Of a stretch of 64,000 nt of DNA, positions 7,387 to 16,400 are shown piece by piece (position 1 is the first letter of the stretch; the number at the start of each line of letters is the position of its first letter). The position numbers were made by a program, and so were the translations under genes. Where the stretch lies: assembly GCF_001905095.1 (NCBI RefSeq), contig NZ_LWLS01000056.1, positions 62,001 to 126,000 of the forward strand, read 5' to 3'. The notes beneath the pieces are model-generated. The model was not told the origin of the DNA. It saw only the letters and a program-made list of their open reading frames with translations, and ran no database searches. Source of the stretch: Micromonospora sp. CB01531 (GTDB lineage: Bacteria > Actinomycetota > Actinomycetes > Mycobacteriales > Micromonosporaceae).

Positions 7387-8297
7387 TCCTCACCGTCACG
7401 CTGAACGCCGCGCTCGACGTGACGTACCGCATCCCCGCCCTCGTTCCGGGCAGCACCCACCGGGTCGCGGAGGTGGCCGAGCGGGCGGGCGGCAAGGGCG
7501 TCAACGTGGCCCGCGTCCTGCGTGCCCTCGGCGACCTGGTCGTCGCGACCGGGCTGGCCGGGGGTGCCTGCGGCGCGCGGATCCGGTCCCTGCTCGCCGC
7601 CGAAGGGGTGCCGGAGGCGTTCGTGCCGATCGCGGCCGAGTCCCGGCGCACGGTGGTCGTGGCCGAACCGGACGCGGCGACCGGGCTGTGGGAACCCGGG
7701 CCGAGGGTCACCCCGGACGAGTGGAAGGCCTTCCTCAGCCGGTTCGCCGACCTGGTACGCGGTGCGGCGGTCGTCGTGCTCTCCGGCTCCCTGCCGCCAG
7801 GGGTACCAACCGATGCGTACCGTGTGTTGATCGAGGCGGCCCGCGACGCCAACGCCCGGACGGTGCTGGACAGCAGCAGTGAGCCGTTGCGGCACGGCCT
7901 GAGCGCGCGCCCGGATCTGGTCAAGCCGAATGCCGAGGAGCTCGCCGGCCTCGTCGGGCAGGCACTCCCCCGACCGGCTGCGGCCGTTACCGCGGTGCAC
8001 GCGCTCGAAGCGCGTGCCGTCGTGGCCTCGTTCGGCCCGGCGGGACTGCTCGCCCGGACCCGACAGGGCAGCTGGCACGGGTTCCTGCCGCATCCGGTCG
8101 CCGGCAACCCGACCGGGGCGGGGGACGCCTGCGTCGCTGCCCTGGCCCACGGCATGATCCACCGTCGGCCCTGGCCGGAACGGCTCACCGACGCGGTGGC
8201 GCTGTCCGCGGCGGCGGTGCGGGCGCCGGTGGCGGGAAGCGTGGACCTGTCCGACTACCGGCGGCTGCGCCGGGCTGTGACCCTCAAGGAGCTGTGA
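7383..8297 (+). CDS. PfkB-family 1-phosphofructokinase / tagatose-6-phosphate kinase
   Basis: 304 aa from the ATG overlapping the SIS stop. The N-terminus MILTVTLNAALDVTY is diagnostic of the FruK/LacC branch. The GGKGVNVARVL motif (about residue 39) and the C-terminal catalytic motif NPTGAGDACVAALA (about 244-257, base Asp in GAGD) are intact. The enzyme phosphorylates C1 of a ketohexose 6-phosphate. Between an AgaS-like isomerase and a class II aldolase, tagatose-6-phosphate to tagatose-1,6-bisphosphate is the natural reading, but fructose-1-phosphate kinase activity cannot be excluded by sequence. Confidence 0.88.
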   Translation: MILTVTLNAALDVTYRIPALVPGSTHRVAEVAERAGGKGVNVARVLRALGDLVVATGLAGGACGARIRSLLAAEGVPEAFVPIAAESRRTVVVAEPDAATGLWEPGPRVTPDEWKAFLSRFADLVRGAAVVVLSGSLPPGVPTDAYRVLIEAARDANARTVLDSSSEPLRHGLSARPDLVKPNAEELAGLVGQALPRPAAAVTAVHALEARAVVASFGPAGLLARTRQGSWHGFLPHPVAGNPTGAGDACVAALAHGMIHRRPWPERLTDAVALSAAAVRAPVAGSVDLSDYRRLRRAVTLKEL

Positions 8298-9172
8298 TGG
8301 CGCTGGTACCGACCGGACAGATCATCGCCGCCGGGCCGGTCTGCGCGTTCAACGTGATCAGCCTGGAGCACGCCGAGGCGATCGTCGCCGGCGCGGAGGC
8401 CGCGGGGCGACCGGTGATCCTCCAGATCAGCGAGAACGCCGTACGGTTCCACGGCTCTCGGCTCGCCCCGATCGCCGCCGCGACCCGGGCCGTCGCGGCG
8501 GCGGCCACGGTCGACGTGGCACTGCACCTCGACCATGTCGTCTCCGCCGATCTGTGGCGCCAGGCCGCGGAGCACGGCTTCGGCTCGATCATGGTCGACG
8601 CGTCGAGGTTGTCGCACCGGGAGAACGTCGCGACGACCCGGGCGGTTGCCGAATTCGCCCACGCCCGGGGACTGTGGGTCGAGGCCGAGTTGGGCACGAT
8701 CGGTGGGAAGGACGGCGAGCCGCCGGTGGACCCGCACGCCCCCGGTTCTCGCACCGATCCGGCCGAGGCGGCGTCGTACGTGGCGCGGACCGGTGTGGAC
8801 GCCCTCGCGGTCGCGGTCGGGTCCACGCACGCCATGACCACCCGCAGCGCCGTGCTGGACCACGCCCTGATCGGTCGGCTGCGGGCCGCGATCGCGGTGC
8901 CGCTGGTGCTGCACGGCTCGTCCGGCGTGCCCGACCAGGAGCTGGGCCGGGCGGTGCGCGGTGGCATCGTCAAGGTGAACATCGGTACGGCGCTGAACGT
9001 GGCCTTCACCGGCGCCGTGCGCGGCGCCCTGGCCACGCATCCCGACCTGGTCGACCCGCGCCGGTATCTGGCGCCGGCCCGGGAGGCGATGGCCGAGAGG
9101 GTGACCCATTTTTGCCGGCTCGTGTCCGGCGGGGCCAACCCGCATCGATGGCCGGCCGAGCGCCGACCGTGA
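8297..9172 (+). CDS. Class II aldolase, tagatose/fructose-1,6-bisphosphate type (KbaY/GatY-like)
   Basis: 291 aa. ATG 8297 shares one base with the kinase stop (TGATG); a GTG one codon earlier is possible. Zinc and substrate residues visible include the His in ALHLDHV (about residue 78-84), the Glu in VEAELGTIGG, the His in VGSTHAM, and LHGSSGVPD followed by GIVKVNIGTALN (phosphate loop). It splits a ketohexose 1,6-bisphosphate to dihydroxyacetone phosphate and glyceraldehyde 3-phosphate, closing the route from galactosamine or tagatose phosphate to glycolysis. It is third in the coupled operon. Confidence 0.88.
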   Translation: MALVPTGQIIAAGPVCAFNVISLEHAEAIVAGAEAAGRPVILQISENAVRFHGSRLAPIAAATRAVAAAATVDVALHLDHVVSADLWRQAAEHGFGSIMVDASRLSHRENVATTRAVAEFAHARGLWVEAELGTIGGKDGEPPVDPHAPGSRTDPAEAASYVARTGVDALAVAVGSTHAMTTRSAVLDHALIGRLRAAIAVPLVLHGSSGVPDQELGRAVRGGIVKVNIGTALNVAFTGAVRGALATHPDLVDPRRYLAPAREAMAERVTHFCRLVSGGANPHRWPAERRP

Positions 9173-9193
9173 CCGAATCGTGAGCGGTTGGTC

Positions 9194-9222
9194 TTGACGT
9201 TGATCGACCGGCGTCACAGAAT
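9194..9222 (+). promoter_or_regulatory. Putative promoter of the sugar ABC-transporter operon
   Basis: TTGACG (9194-9199) and CAGAAT (9217-9222) with 17-nt spacing lie about 110 nt upstream of the binding-protein gene. The 10-bp palindrome TAGCGCGCTA at 9251-9260 falls in the expected 5' leader and may be an operator. Confidence 0.45.
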
Positions 9223-9333
9223 CCCAAGAGACAGCGCGATCGTGAATGATTAGCGCGCTAGTCGGTCAAGAACAATCAGCGACACCCGGATCTGATCACG
9301 GCTGTTCATGGTCCATCCATGATGGAGGCAGAG

Positions 9334-10566
9334 ATGAAACGGTTCCTGCGCTGGTCGGCGGCGTTCGTGATCGCCAGCCTGACCCTCACCGCCTGCGGAT
9401 TCGGCGGCGGCGACAACGCGAGCGGCAACAGCAGGAAGCTGTCGCTGCTGGTCCCCAGCTACAGCAACGGCACCAAGGCCCTCTGGGAGGGCATCATCGC
9501 CGACTTCCAGGCGAAGCACTCGGACATCACCGTCAACCTCGAGATCCAGTCCTGGGACAACATCAACGACGTCATCCGCACCAAGGTGCAGGCGAAGGCG
9601 ACGCCGGACATCCTCAACATCGACGCCTTCTCCGGCTTCGCCTCCGACGACCTGCTCTACCCCGCCGCCGACGTGGTCTCCCCCGACACCCTGGCCGACT
9701 TCCAGGATTCCTTCGCCAAGAACGCCTCGATCGACGGCACGATGTACGGCCTGCCGATGATCGCCTCGGCCCGCACCCTCTTCTACAACCAGGAACTGCT
9801 CGACAAGGCGGGCGTGACCAAGCCCCCGGCAACCTGGCAGGAGCTGTACGACGCCGCCCAGAAGATCAAGAACCTCAACTCGGGTGTCTACGGCTACGGC
9901 ATGCCACTGGGCAGCGAGGAGGCCCAGGCGGAGACCTCGATCTGGATCTTCGGCAACGGCGGCTCCTGGCACGAGGGCGACAAGATCACCGTTGACAACC
10001 CGCGCAACGTCGAAGCGGTGCAGTTCATGAAGCGGATGATCGACGCCGGGCTTACCCAGCCCGACCCCGGAGCGAGCGACCGTACGCCCATGCTGGACGT
10101 GTTCATCCAGGGCAAGATCGCCATGGCCGTCGGCCTGCCTCCGACGGTGGGGCAGATCGCGCAGAAGAACCCCCAGCTCAAGTACGGGACCGCCCCGATT
10201 CCCAGCAAGGACGGGCAGCCGATGACCCTCGGGGTGGCCGACCACCTCATGGCGTTCAAGAACGACGGCAGCAAGCAGGAGGCGGTCAAGGCCTTCCTGG
10301 ACTACTTCTTCAGCGCCGAGGTCTACCGGAAGTTCGTCGACACGGAGGGCTTCCTGCCCACCACGAAGTCCGGGGCGCAGGCGCTGAAGGACAAGAAGGA
10401 GATCGCCAGCTTCCTGGAGGTCCTGCCGGGCGCCCGGTTCTACCCGAGCACCAACCCCCGCTGGGCGGCCACTCAGGGCGCGCTCCAAGGCCAGATCGGC
10501 CAGATCGGGCAGGGCAAGCAACCCAAGGCCGTGCTCGCCGGCATCCAGGCCAAGGCCGACGCTTAG
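9334..10566 (+). CDS. Carbohydrate ABC transporter substrate-binding lipoprotein
   Basis: 410 aa from ATG 9334, preceded by a GGAGGCAGAG site; an earlier in-frame ATG at 9319 lies upstream of that site. The signal peptide ends in the lipobox LTACG, so the Cys is lipidated and the protein is anchored outside the membrane. The mature part is a bacterial extracellular solute-binding protein family 1 fold (LLVPSYSNGTKALWEGI, GLPMIASARTLFYNQELLDKAGV, PATWQELYDAAQKI, then a C-terminal helix with FLDYFFSAEVYRKFVDTEGFLP). It delivers a sugar or oligosaccharide to the two permeases just downstream. By context the ligand is GalNAc-, galactosamine- or galactose-containing. Confidence 0.92.
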   Translation: MKRFLRWSAAFVIASLTLTACGFGGGDNASGNSRKLSLLVPSYSNGTKALWEGIIADFQAKHSDITVNLEIQSWDNINDVIRTKVQAKATPDILNIDAFSGFASDDLLYPAADVVSPDTLADFQDSFAKNASIDGTMYGLPMIASARTLFYNQELLDKAGVTKPPATWQELYDAAQKIKNLNSGVYGYGMPLGSEEAQAETSIWIFGNGGSWHEGDKITVDNPRNVEAVQFMKRMIDAGLTQPDPGASDRTPMLDVFIQGKIAMAVGLPPTVGQIAQKNPQLKYGTAPIPSKDGQPMTLGVADHLMAFKNDGSKQEAVKAFLDYFFSAEVYRKFVDTEGFLPTTKSGAQALKDKKEIASFLEVLPGARFYPSTNPRWAATQGALQGQIGQIGQGKQPKAVLAGIQAKADA

Positions 10567-10600
10567 CAGCGGCCGTCGCACCCACCCCATCGAGGACACG

Positions 10601-11527
10601 ATGAGCGAGCAGAACACCCAGGTGCAGCTGCCGCCCGGCAGGTCCGCACCACCGGCGCGCCGGGAGCTGGTGCGGGCCCTGCCCTGGCTGCTGCCCGCGC
10701 TGACCCTGATCCTCACGATCGTCCTGTTTCCCGCCGCCTACATGGTGTGGACGTCCTCCCGGGACGTGTCGCAGGCCGGCGTCGACCGTGGCTCGGCGGG
10801 ACTCGACAACTTCGTGGCGCTGCTGAACTTCCCCGCGCTGGGCAGGGTGTTCACCAACACGATCATCTGGGTCGTCGGCGTGGTCCTCGTGACGCTGCTG
10901 ATCTCCCTGGCTCTGGCGCAGTTGCTGAACCAGGCCTTCCCCGGCCGGCGCCTGGTCCGGCTGGCGGTGATCGTGCCATGGGCAGCCAGCGTCGTGATGA
11001 CCTCGACCGTCTTCTACTACGCGCTCGACCCCTTCTACGGCGTTTTCAACCAGTTCCTCGTCGACCTCGGCATCCTCGACGCCGGGTTCGGCTTCACCCG
11101 CCGACCGGTGCCCGCGTTCGTGGTGTCCATGGTGGTGGCGGTGTTCGTGTCCCTTCCGTTCACCACCTACACCATCCTCGCGGGCCTGCAGACGGTGCCC
11201 GACGACATCGTCGAGGCGGCCCGGATGGACGGCGCCGGGCCCGGGCGCATCTACCGCAGAATCGTGCTGCCCATCCTGCGGCCCGCGATCGCCGTCGCGG
11301 TCCTCATCAACATCATCAACGTCTTCAACTCCCTGCCCATCCTGCGCACGATGACCGGCAGCATCCCCGGGTACGACGCCGACACCACGACCACGTTGAT
11401 CTTCAAGTACGTACAGCAGGACCGGCAGGTCGATCTCGCCAGCGCGCTCAGCGTGGTGAACTTCCTGATCGTTCTCGCGGTGATCGGCATCTACCTGGCG
11501 GCTCTCCGACCGATGAGAGACGAGTAG
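10601..11527 (+). CDS. Sugar ABC transporter permease (MalF/UgpA-like)
   Basis: 308 aa with six predicted membrane helices, the first at about residue 30-50 after a cytosolic N-terminus. The EAA loop is visible as DDIVEAARMDGAGPGRIYRR (about 205-224), which docks on the transport ATPase. It lies 34 nt after the binding-protein gene and 2 nt before the next permease. No ATPase is encoded here. Actinobacterial sugar importers of this class commonly share an MsiK-type ATPase encoded elsewhere. Confidence 0.92.
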   Translation: MSEQNTQVQLPPGRSAPPARRELVRALPWLLPALTLILTIVLFPAAYMVWTSSRDVSQAGVDRGSAGLDNFVALLNFPALGRVFTNTIIWVVGVVLVTLLISLALAQLLNQAFPGRRLVRLAVIVPWAASVVMTSTVFYYALDPFYGVFNQFLVDLGILDAGFGFTRRPVPAFVVSMVVAVFVSLPFTTYTILAGLQTVPDDIVEAARMDGAGPGRIYRRIVLPILRPAIAVAVLINIINVFNSLPILRTMTGSIPGYDADTTTTLIFKYVQQDRQVDLASALSVVNFLIVLAVIGIYLAALRPMRDE

Positions 11528-11529
11528 CA

Positions 11530-12438
11530 GTGGTTACCACGACCCCCGAGACGACCGGCCGGCGAGCGGGCGCGAGCGCGGCGGACGCGCACCGAGGCTT
11601 CCGACCGCGCAGCCGCCACGGCCGGCGCTGGACCAGGACGACCGCCGGCGTGGTGGTGGCGCTGGTGTTCCTCGCGCCGTACCTGGTGATGCTCATCGGG
11701 TCCGTCAAGCGACACGCGGAGATCCTGCGCATCCCGCCCACCTACCTGCCGACGGAGTGGATCCCGTCCAACTACCTCACCATGTGGTCCACGCCCGAGG
11801 CGCCACTGCCGTACAACCTGGCCTCCACCCTGATCATCTCGCTCTGCGGGACCGTGCTGGTGCTCGCGGTCGCCCTGCCCGCCGCCTACTACACGGCCAA
11901 GCACCCGTTTCCCGGCCGCGCGGTGTTCCTGCTGCTCGTGCTGGCCACTCAGATGCTCCAGCCGACCGTCCTGGCACCCGGACTGTTCCGGCAGTTCCTG
12001 GCGCTCGGCATCGACGACACCTGGCTGGCGATGATTCTCGTCAACGCCGCCTTCAACCTCAGCTTCGCCGTGTGGATCATGCACAGCTTCTTCGCCGGCC
12101 TGCCCAAGGAGATCGACGAGGCGGCGCTGGTGGACGGCGCCAGCAAGCTCCAGACGCTACGCCACGTGACCCTGCCGCTGGTCTGGCCCGGCATCGTCAC
12201 CGCCATCATCTTCACCTTCATCGCCTGCTGGAACGAGTTCGCGGCGAGCCTGGTCATCCTCACCACCGCGGAGAACCAGCCGCTGTCGGTGGCGATCACG
12301 AAGTTCGTCGGCCAGTACGACTCCGCGTGGCATTACGTGTTCGCCGTCTCGATAGTTAGCATCGTGCCCGTGGTCATCCTCTTCGCGCTGGTAGAGAAGC
12401 GCCTGGTTGCGGGTCTGACGGCGGGAGCCGTGAAATGA
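11530..12438 (+). CDS. Sugar ABC transporter permease (MalG/UgpE-like)
   Basis: 302 aa from GTG 11530, two bases after the preceding stop and behind a GAGACGAG site. The EAA motif is EIDEAALVDGASKLQTLRHV (about 196-215). The N-terminus is cytosolic and arginine-rich, then helices begin with TAGVVVALVFLAPYLVMLIG. It pairs with the previous permease to form the channel. The stop overlaps the DeoR gene as ATGA, so the regulator is translated from the transporter message. Confidence 0.92.
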   Translation: MVTTTPETTGRRAGASAADAHRGFRPRSRHGRRWTRTTAGVVVALVFLAPYLVMLIGSVKRHAEILRIPPTYLPTEWIPSNYLTMWSTPEAPLPYNLASTLIISLCGTVLVLAVALPAAYYTAKHPFPGRAVFLLLVLATQMLQPTVLAPGLFRQFLALGIDDTWLAMILVNAAFNLSFAVWIMHSFFAGLPKEIDEAALVDGASKLQTLRHVTLPLVWPGIVTAIIFTFIACWNEFAASLVILTTAENQPLSVAITKFVGQYDSAWHYVFAVSIVSIVPVVILFALVEKRLVAGLTAGAVK

Positions 12439-13268
12439 CCTCGACCGAGACCGCGACGGGAGCCGCCGCGGGCGGCGGGCTGGCCGATCGCGCTCGCCGG
12501 CTACAGGCCCTGCTGGAGATCCTGGCCGAGCGGGGCGGGCGGCTCTCCGTCCTCGAGGCCGCCACCGCCTTGCAGGTTTCCGAAGCGACCGTCCGCCGTG
12601 ATTTCACCGCCCTGGCCGAACAGCACCTAGTGACCCGCACCCATGGTGGCATCGTGGCCAGCTCGGTCGCCTACGATCTGCCGGTCCGTTACCGCCACCG
12701 CGGCGACCACAGCACCAAGGAACGCATCGCCGCCACCGCCGCCGGGCTCATCGAACCGGGCAGCGTGGTGGGGTTGAACGGAGGCACCACCACCTCGGCC
12801 ACCGCCCGGCACATCGCGGCGCGACCCGACCTGGCGCAGGCCACCCACCGGCCGGCCCTGACGGTGGTGACGAACGCGCTGAACATCGCCACCGAGATGG
12901 TGCTGCGACCGTCCCTGCGCACGGTCATTCTCGGCGGGGTCGCCCTGCCCCAGTCGTACGAGCTGACCGGGCCGCTGACCAGCATGGTCATGCAGTCCCT
13001 GTGGCTCGACACCCTCATCCTCGGCGTCGACGGGTTCTCCGTCGAGGGGACCTCGTGCCACGACGAGAGCGAGGCGGGCATCGACGCCTTGATGGTCAGC
13101 CGGGCCCGCCAGGTGGTCGTGGTGGCCGGCTCGGAGAAGCTCGGCCGCCACTCCTTCGCCAAGATCTGTGCCGCATCGGCCGTGCACACCCTGGTCACCG
13201 ACGACGCCGCCGACGAGAAGGTTGTCACCGATCTGCGGGCCGCCGGCGTAACGGTGCTCCTGGCCTGA
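12435..13268 (+). CDS. DeoR-family transcriptional repressor of the sugar locus
   Basis: 277 aa. Winged helix-turn-helix at about 18-75 (RLSVLEAATALQVSEATVRRD then HGGIVA). The C-terminal sugar-phosphate sensor domain of DeoR proteins shows GLNGGTTTSATARHIA (about 113-128), a VTNALNIA block, GVDGFSVEGTSCHDESEA and VVVVAGSEKLGRHSF. DeoR proteins such as AgaR release DNA on binding a phosphorylated sugar intermediate. It is coupled to the second permease and probably controls the transporter and the catabolic operon. The palindromes at 6280, 6418, 9251 and 13420 are candidate sites. Confidence 0.9.
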   Translation: MTSTETATGAAAGGGLADRARRLQALLEILAERGGRLSVLEAATALQVSEATVRRDFTALAEQHLVTRTHGGIVASSVAYDLPVRYRHRGDHSTKERIAATAAGLIEPGSVVGLNGGTTTSATARHIAARPDLAQATHRPALTVVTNALNIATEMVLRPSLRTVILGGVALPQSYELTGPLTSMVMQSLWLDTLILGVDGFSVEGTSCHDESEAGIDALMVSRARQVVVVAGSEKLGRHSFAKICAASAVHTLVTDDAADEKVVTDLRAAGVTVLLA

Positions 13269-13309
13269 CAGCCGGCTGACTGACCGACCAGCACCAACAT
13301 CACGGCCCA

Positions 13310-13327
13310 GTGACCCGCCGGGGTCAC
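13310..13327 (+). terminator. Hairpin terminator after the ABC-DeoR operon
   Basis: GTGACCC-GCCG-GGGTCAC is a perfect 7-bp stem with a tetraloop, 41 nt after the DeoR stop. There is no U-tract. Confidence 0.5.
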
Positions 13328-13419
13328 CGGGGGCAAGCGGCTGTCTGCCCAGCTCAATCCCGGATCCGCCGGTCACGTCGAAGCGGCGCGCCAGCCTCGT
13401 GACAGACGGGCCATCGTGG

Positions 13420-13431
13420 GATATGAATATC
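13420..13431. promoter_or_regulatory. Inverted repeat GATAT-GA-ATATC upstream of GH31 gene
   Basis: This short AT-rich inverted repeat stands out in GC-rich surroundings, 34 nt before the GH31 start. It shares the GATAT core with the site at 6280. It may be a regulator site or overlap the promoter. Confidence 0.3.
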
Positions 13432-13465
13432 ATGCCTGACCATTCCTGATCGAGATGAGGGGCAA

Positions 13466-16400
13466 ATGCTCATATCTGTTCGCTCGATCCGACGTTCAGC
13501 TGCCGCGATCACGGTCGCGCTGATGCTTGCCGCCAGCGCCCTCGCCAGCACACCGGCGATGGCCGCCGAGCCCCAGGAGCTCGGGGCGGTGACCGGCTTC
13601 CACGCCGACCGGGCGACCTACACGCTCAGCGCAGGCGACGCCCGGGTCCGGGTGGCGTTCCTCGCCGACGACGTGTTCCGGATCTGGCTCGCGCCGGACG
13701 GACAGTTCACCGACCCGGCCAACACCGCACCCGACGGCCCGGAAGCGCCGGACGCCAACATCGTGGTGAAGACCGACTACCCGACCCCGCAGACATCGTG
13801 GTCCGACGCTGGCGGCTACTACGCGCTACGCACCAGAATGATCGAGGTTCGGGCGTACAAGTCGCCGTTGCGTTTCGCGCTGCACCGGGCCGACGGCAGC
13901 ACTGTGTGGTCGGAGACCCGGCCGCTCCGGTGGACCGACACCACCACGTCCCAGACGTTGAGTCGCGGCGCGACCGAGCAGTTCCTCGGCGGTGGCATGC
14001 AGAACGGACGGTTCAGCCACCGCGGCACAACGATCCATGTCGCCCGGAATTTCAACTGGGAGGACGGCGGCAACCCGAACTCCTCGCCGTACTACATGAG
14101 CTCCGCCGGGTATGGGGTGCTACGCAACACCTTCACACCGGGTACGTACGCCTTCAACGACCCGCTGGTTTCCACCCACACCGAGAAGCGCTTCGACGCC
14201 TACTACTTCGTCGGTGACTTCAAGGCTTCGCTCGACCGGTACACCGAACTCACCGGGCGACCGTTCCTCCCGCCAATCTACGGCCTCGAATACGGCGACT
14301 CGGACTGCTACAACCGCGGCCACTACGGAGTGGACCCCGACCCGGGCAACGACTGGAAGAACCACCCCGACAAGCAGACCACGCCGGACGCGGTGAAGAT
14401 CGCGCAAAAGTTCGTCGACCACGACATGCCGGGTGGCTGGATGCTGGTCAATGACGACTACGGTTGTGGCTACTCCGACGACCTGGGCCACGAACTCGTC
14501 GACGGCACGTACTGGGGCAAGCGAGAGATCAGCCCGTTGCGGCAGACCGGCGACGAGCTACGCAACCGCAACATCGAGATGGGGCTGTGGACCCAGTCCG
14601 CGCTCGACCGGCAACCCGCGGAGGTCGGTGAGGCCGGTGTCCGCGTCCGCAAGCTGGACGTGGCCTGGGTCGGCCCGGGCTACCGGCACGCGCTCACCGC
14701 CTGCGACACCGCGCACGACGGCATCGAGCAGTACAGCAACGCCCGCGGCTACGCCTGGATGGTCGAGGGCTGGGCCGGGGCGCAGCGCTGCGCGGTGCAG
14801 TGGACCGGCGACCACAGCGGCAGCCTCGACGCGATCCGCTGGCAGATCCCGGCGATCCACGGGTCCGGCAACTCCGGAATCGCCTACACCGCCGGTGACG
14901 TCGACGGCATCTTCGGTGGCTCCGCCCGAAGCTACGTGCGGGACATGCAGTGGAAGGTCTTCACACCGGCACTCATGACGATGAGCGGCTGGGCCACCCC
15001 GGCGTTCAAGCATCCATGGGCGTACGGCGAGCCGTACACCTCGATCAACCGCCGGTACCTGAAGCTGCGCGAGCGGCTCCTGCCGTTCTTCTACTCGTAC
15101 GCCGCGGAGGCTCACCGCACCGGCACGCCGATCAACCGGTCACTGCCGATCGAGTACCCGGACGACCCGACCGCGTATACCGACGCCGCCAGGTACGAGT
15201 TTCTCGCCGGTCGAGAGTTCCTCGTCGCGCCGATGTGGGGTGCGGACGAGACCAAGAACGGCATCTACCTGCCGGCGGGCACCTGGGTCGACTACTGGAC
15301 CGGCCGAATTCACCGCGGGCCCACCACGCTGAACGGCTACCACGCGCAGCTCGACACGTTGCCGCTGTTCGTCAAGGCCGGTGCGGTGGTGCCGATGTGG
15401 AAGGCCGGCATCAACCGGCACGCCGAGCAGGCACTGGGCGACCGGCTGACGCTCGACGTCTACCCCCAAGGCAGCTCCTCGTTCTTGCTCTACGAGGACG
15501 ACCGGGTCACGCGCGAGCACCGCACCGGCAGGTTCGCGACACAGCGGTTCGACGTCAAGGCGCCGGTCGACGACCGGGGCGATGTCGTCCTCACCATCGG
15601 CGCGAGCACCGGCTCCTACACCGGCAAGCCCGCGCAACGGCCCTACGAGGTGACCGCGCACACCAGCACCAAGCCGCAGGTGGTCAAGGTCGGCGACCAG
15701 CCGCTGCGGGAACTGGGCGACAAGCCGGCGTACGACTCGGCAACCACCGGCTGGTACTACGCGCCCGGCGACCACGCTGGCATGGTGTGGGTGAAGACCC
15801 CCGCGTTCTCCACCAGCGTCAGTACCACCGTCACCCTCGCCGGAACCAGTTCCGTGGGCGGCGCCAAGCCGGCCGACGCGCTCGGCACGGTCGAACTGAC
15901 CGGCCCGAAGCTGTGGAACGCGCCGGGCCAGCCGACCGAGCTCACCGCGTCCTTCCGGAACGACGGCACGCACGCGATGACGAACCTGCGGCTGTCCGTC
16001 GCCCCGCCGGCCGGCTGGACATCGAGCGGCCACGCCGACTTCCCACGTGTCGAACCCGGTGAGACCGTCACCGCACCGCTGATCATCACCCCGGGACACG
16101 ACATCCGGCCGGCCTCGTACACGCTCCAGCTTGACGCCGCCTACACCGCCAGGAACGCGCCGTACCGCTCCAGCGCGGTCACCACCGCGGAGCTGCCCTA
16201 CGCCTCGATATCCGCCGCGGCGAACGTGGTCGGCATCACCGATGCCCAGACATTCGCCAAGGGCAATTTCGACGGCGCCGGTAACAGCTTCCACGGGGAG
16301 GCGCTGGCCGTCGCGGGATTCCGCCCCGGTACGACGATCACCGTCAACGGGGTCGAGTTCAGCCTGCCGGCTGGCGCCACCGGCACACCGAACGTGGCGA

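Noticed and set aside
13270..13279. Palindrome CAGCCGGCTG just after the DeoR gene
   Set aside because: Ten-base GC palindromes are frequent here; the hairpin at 13310-13327 is the better terminator candidate.
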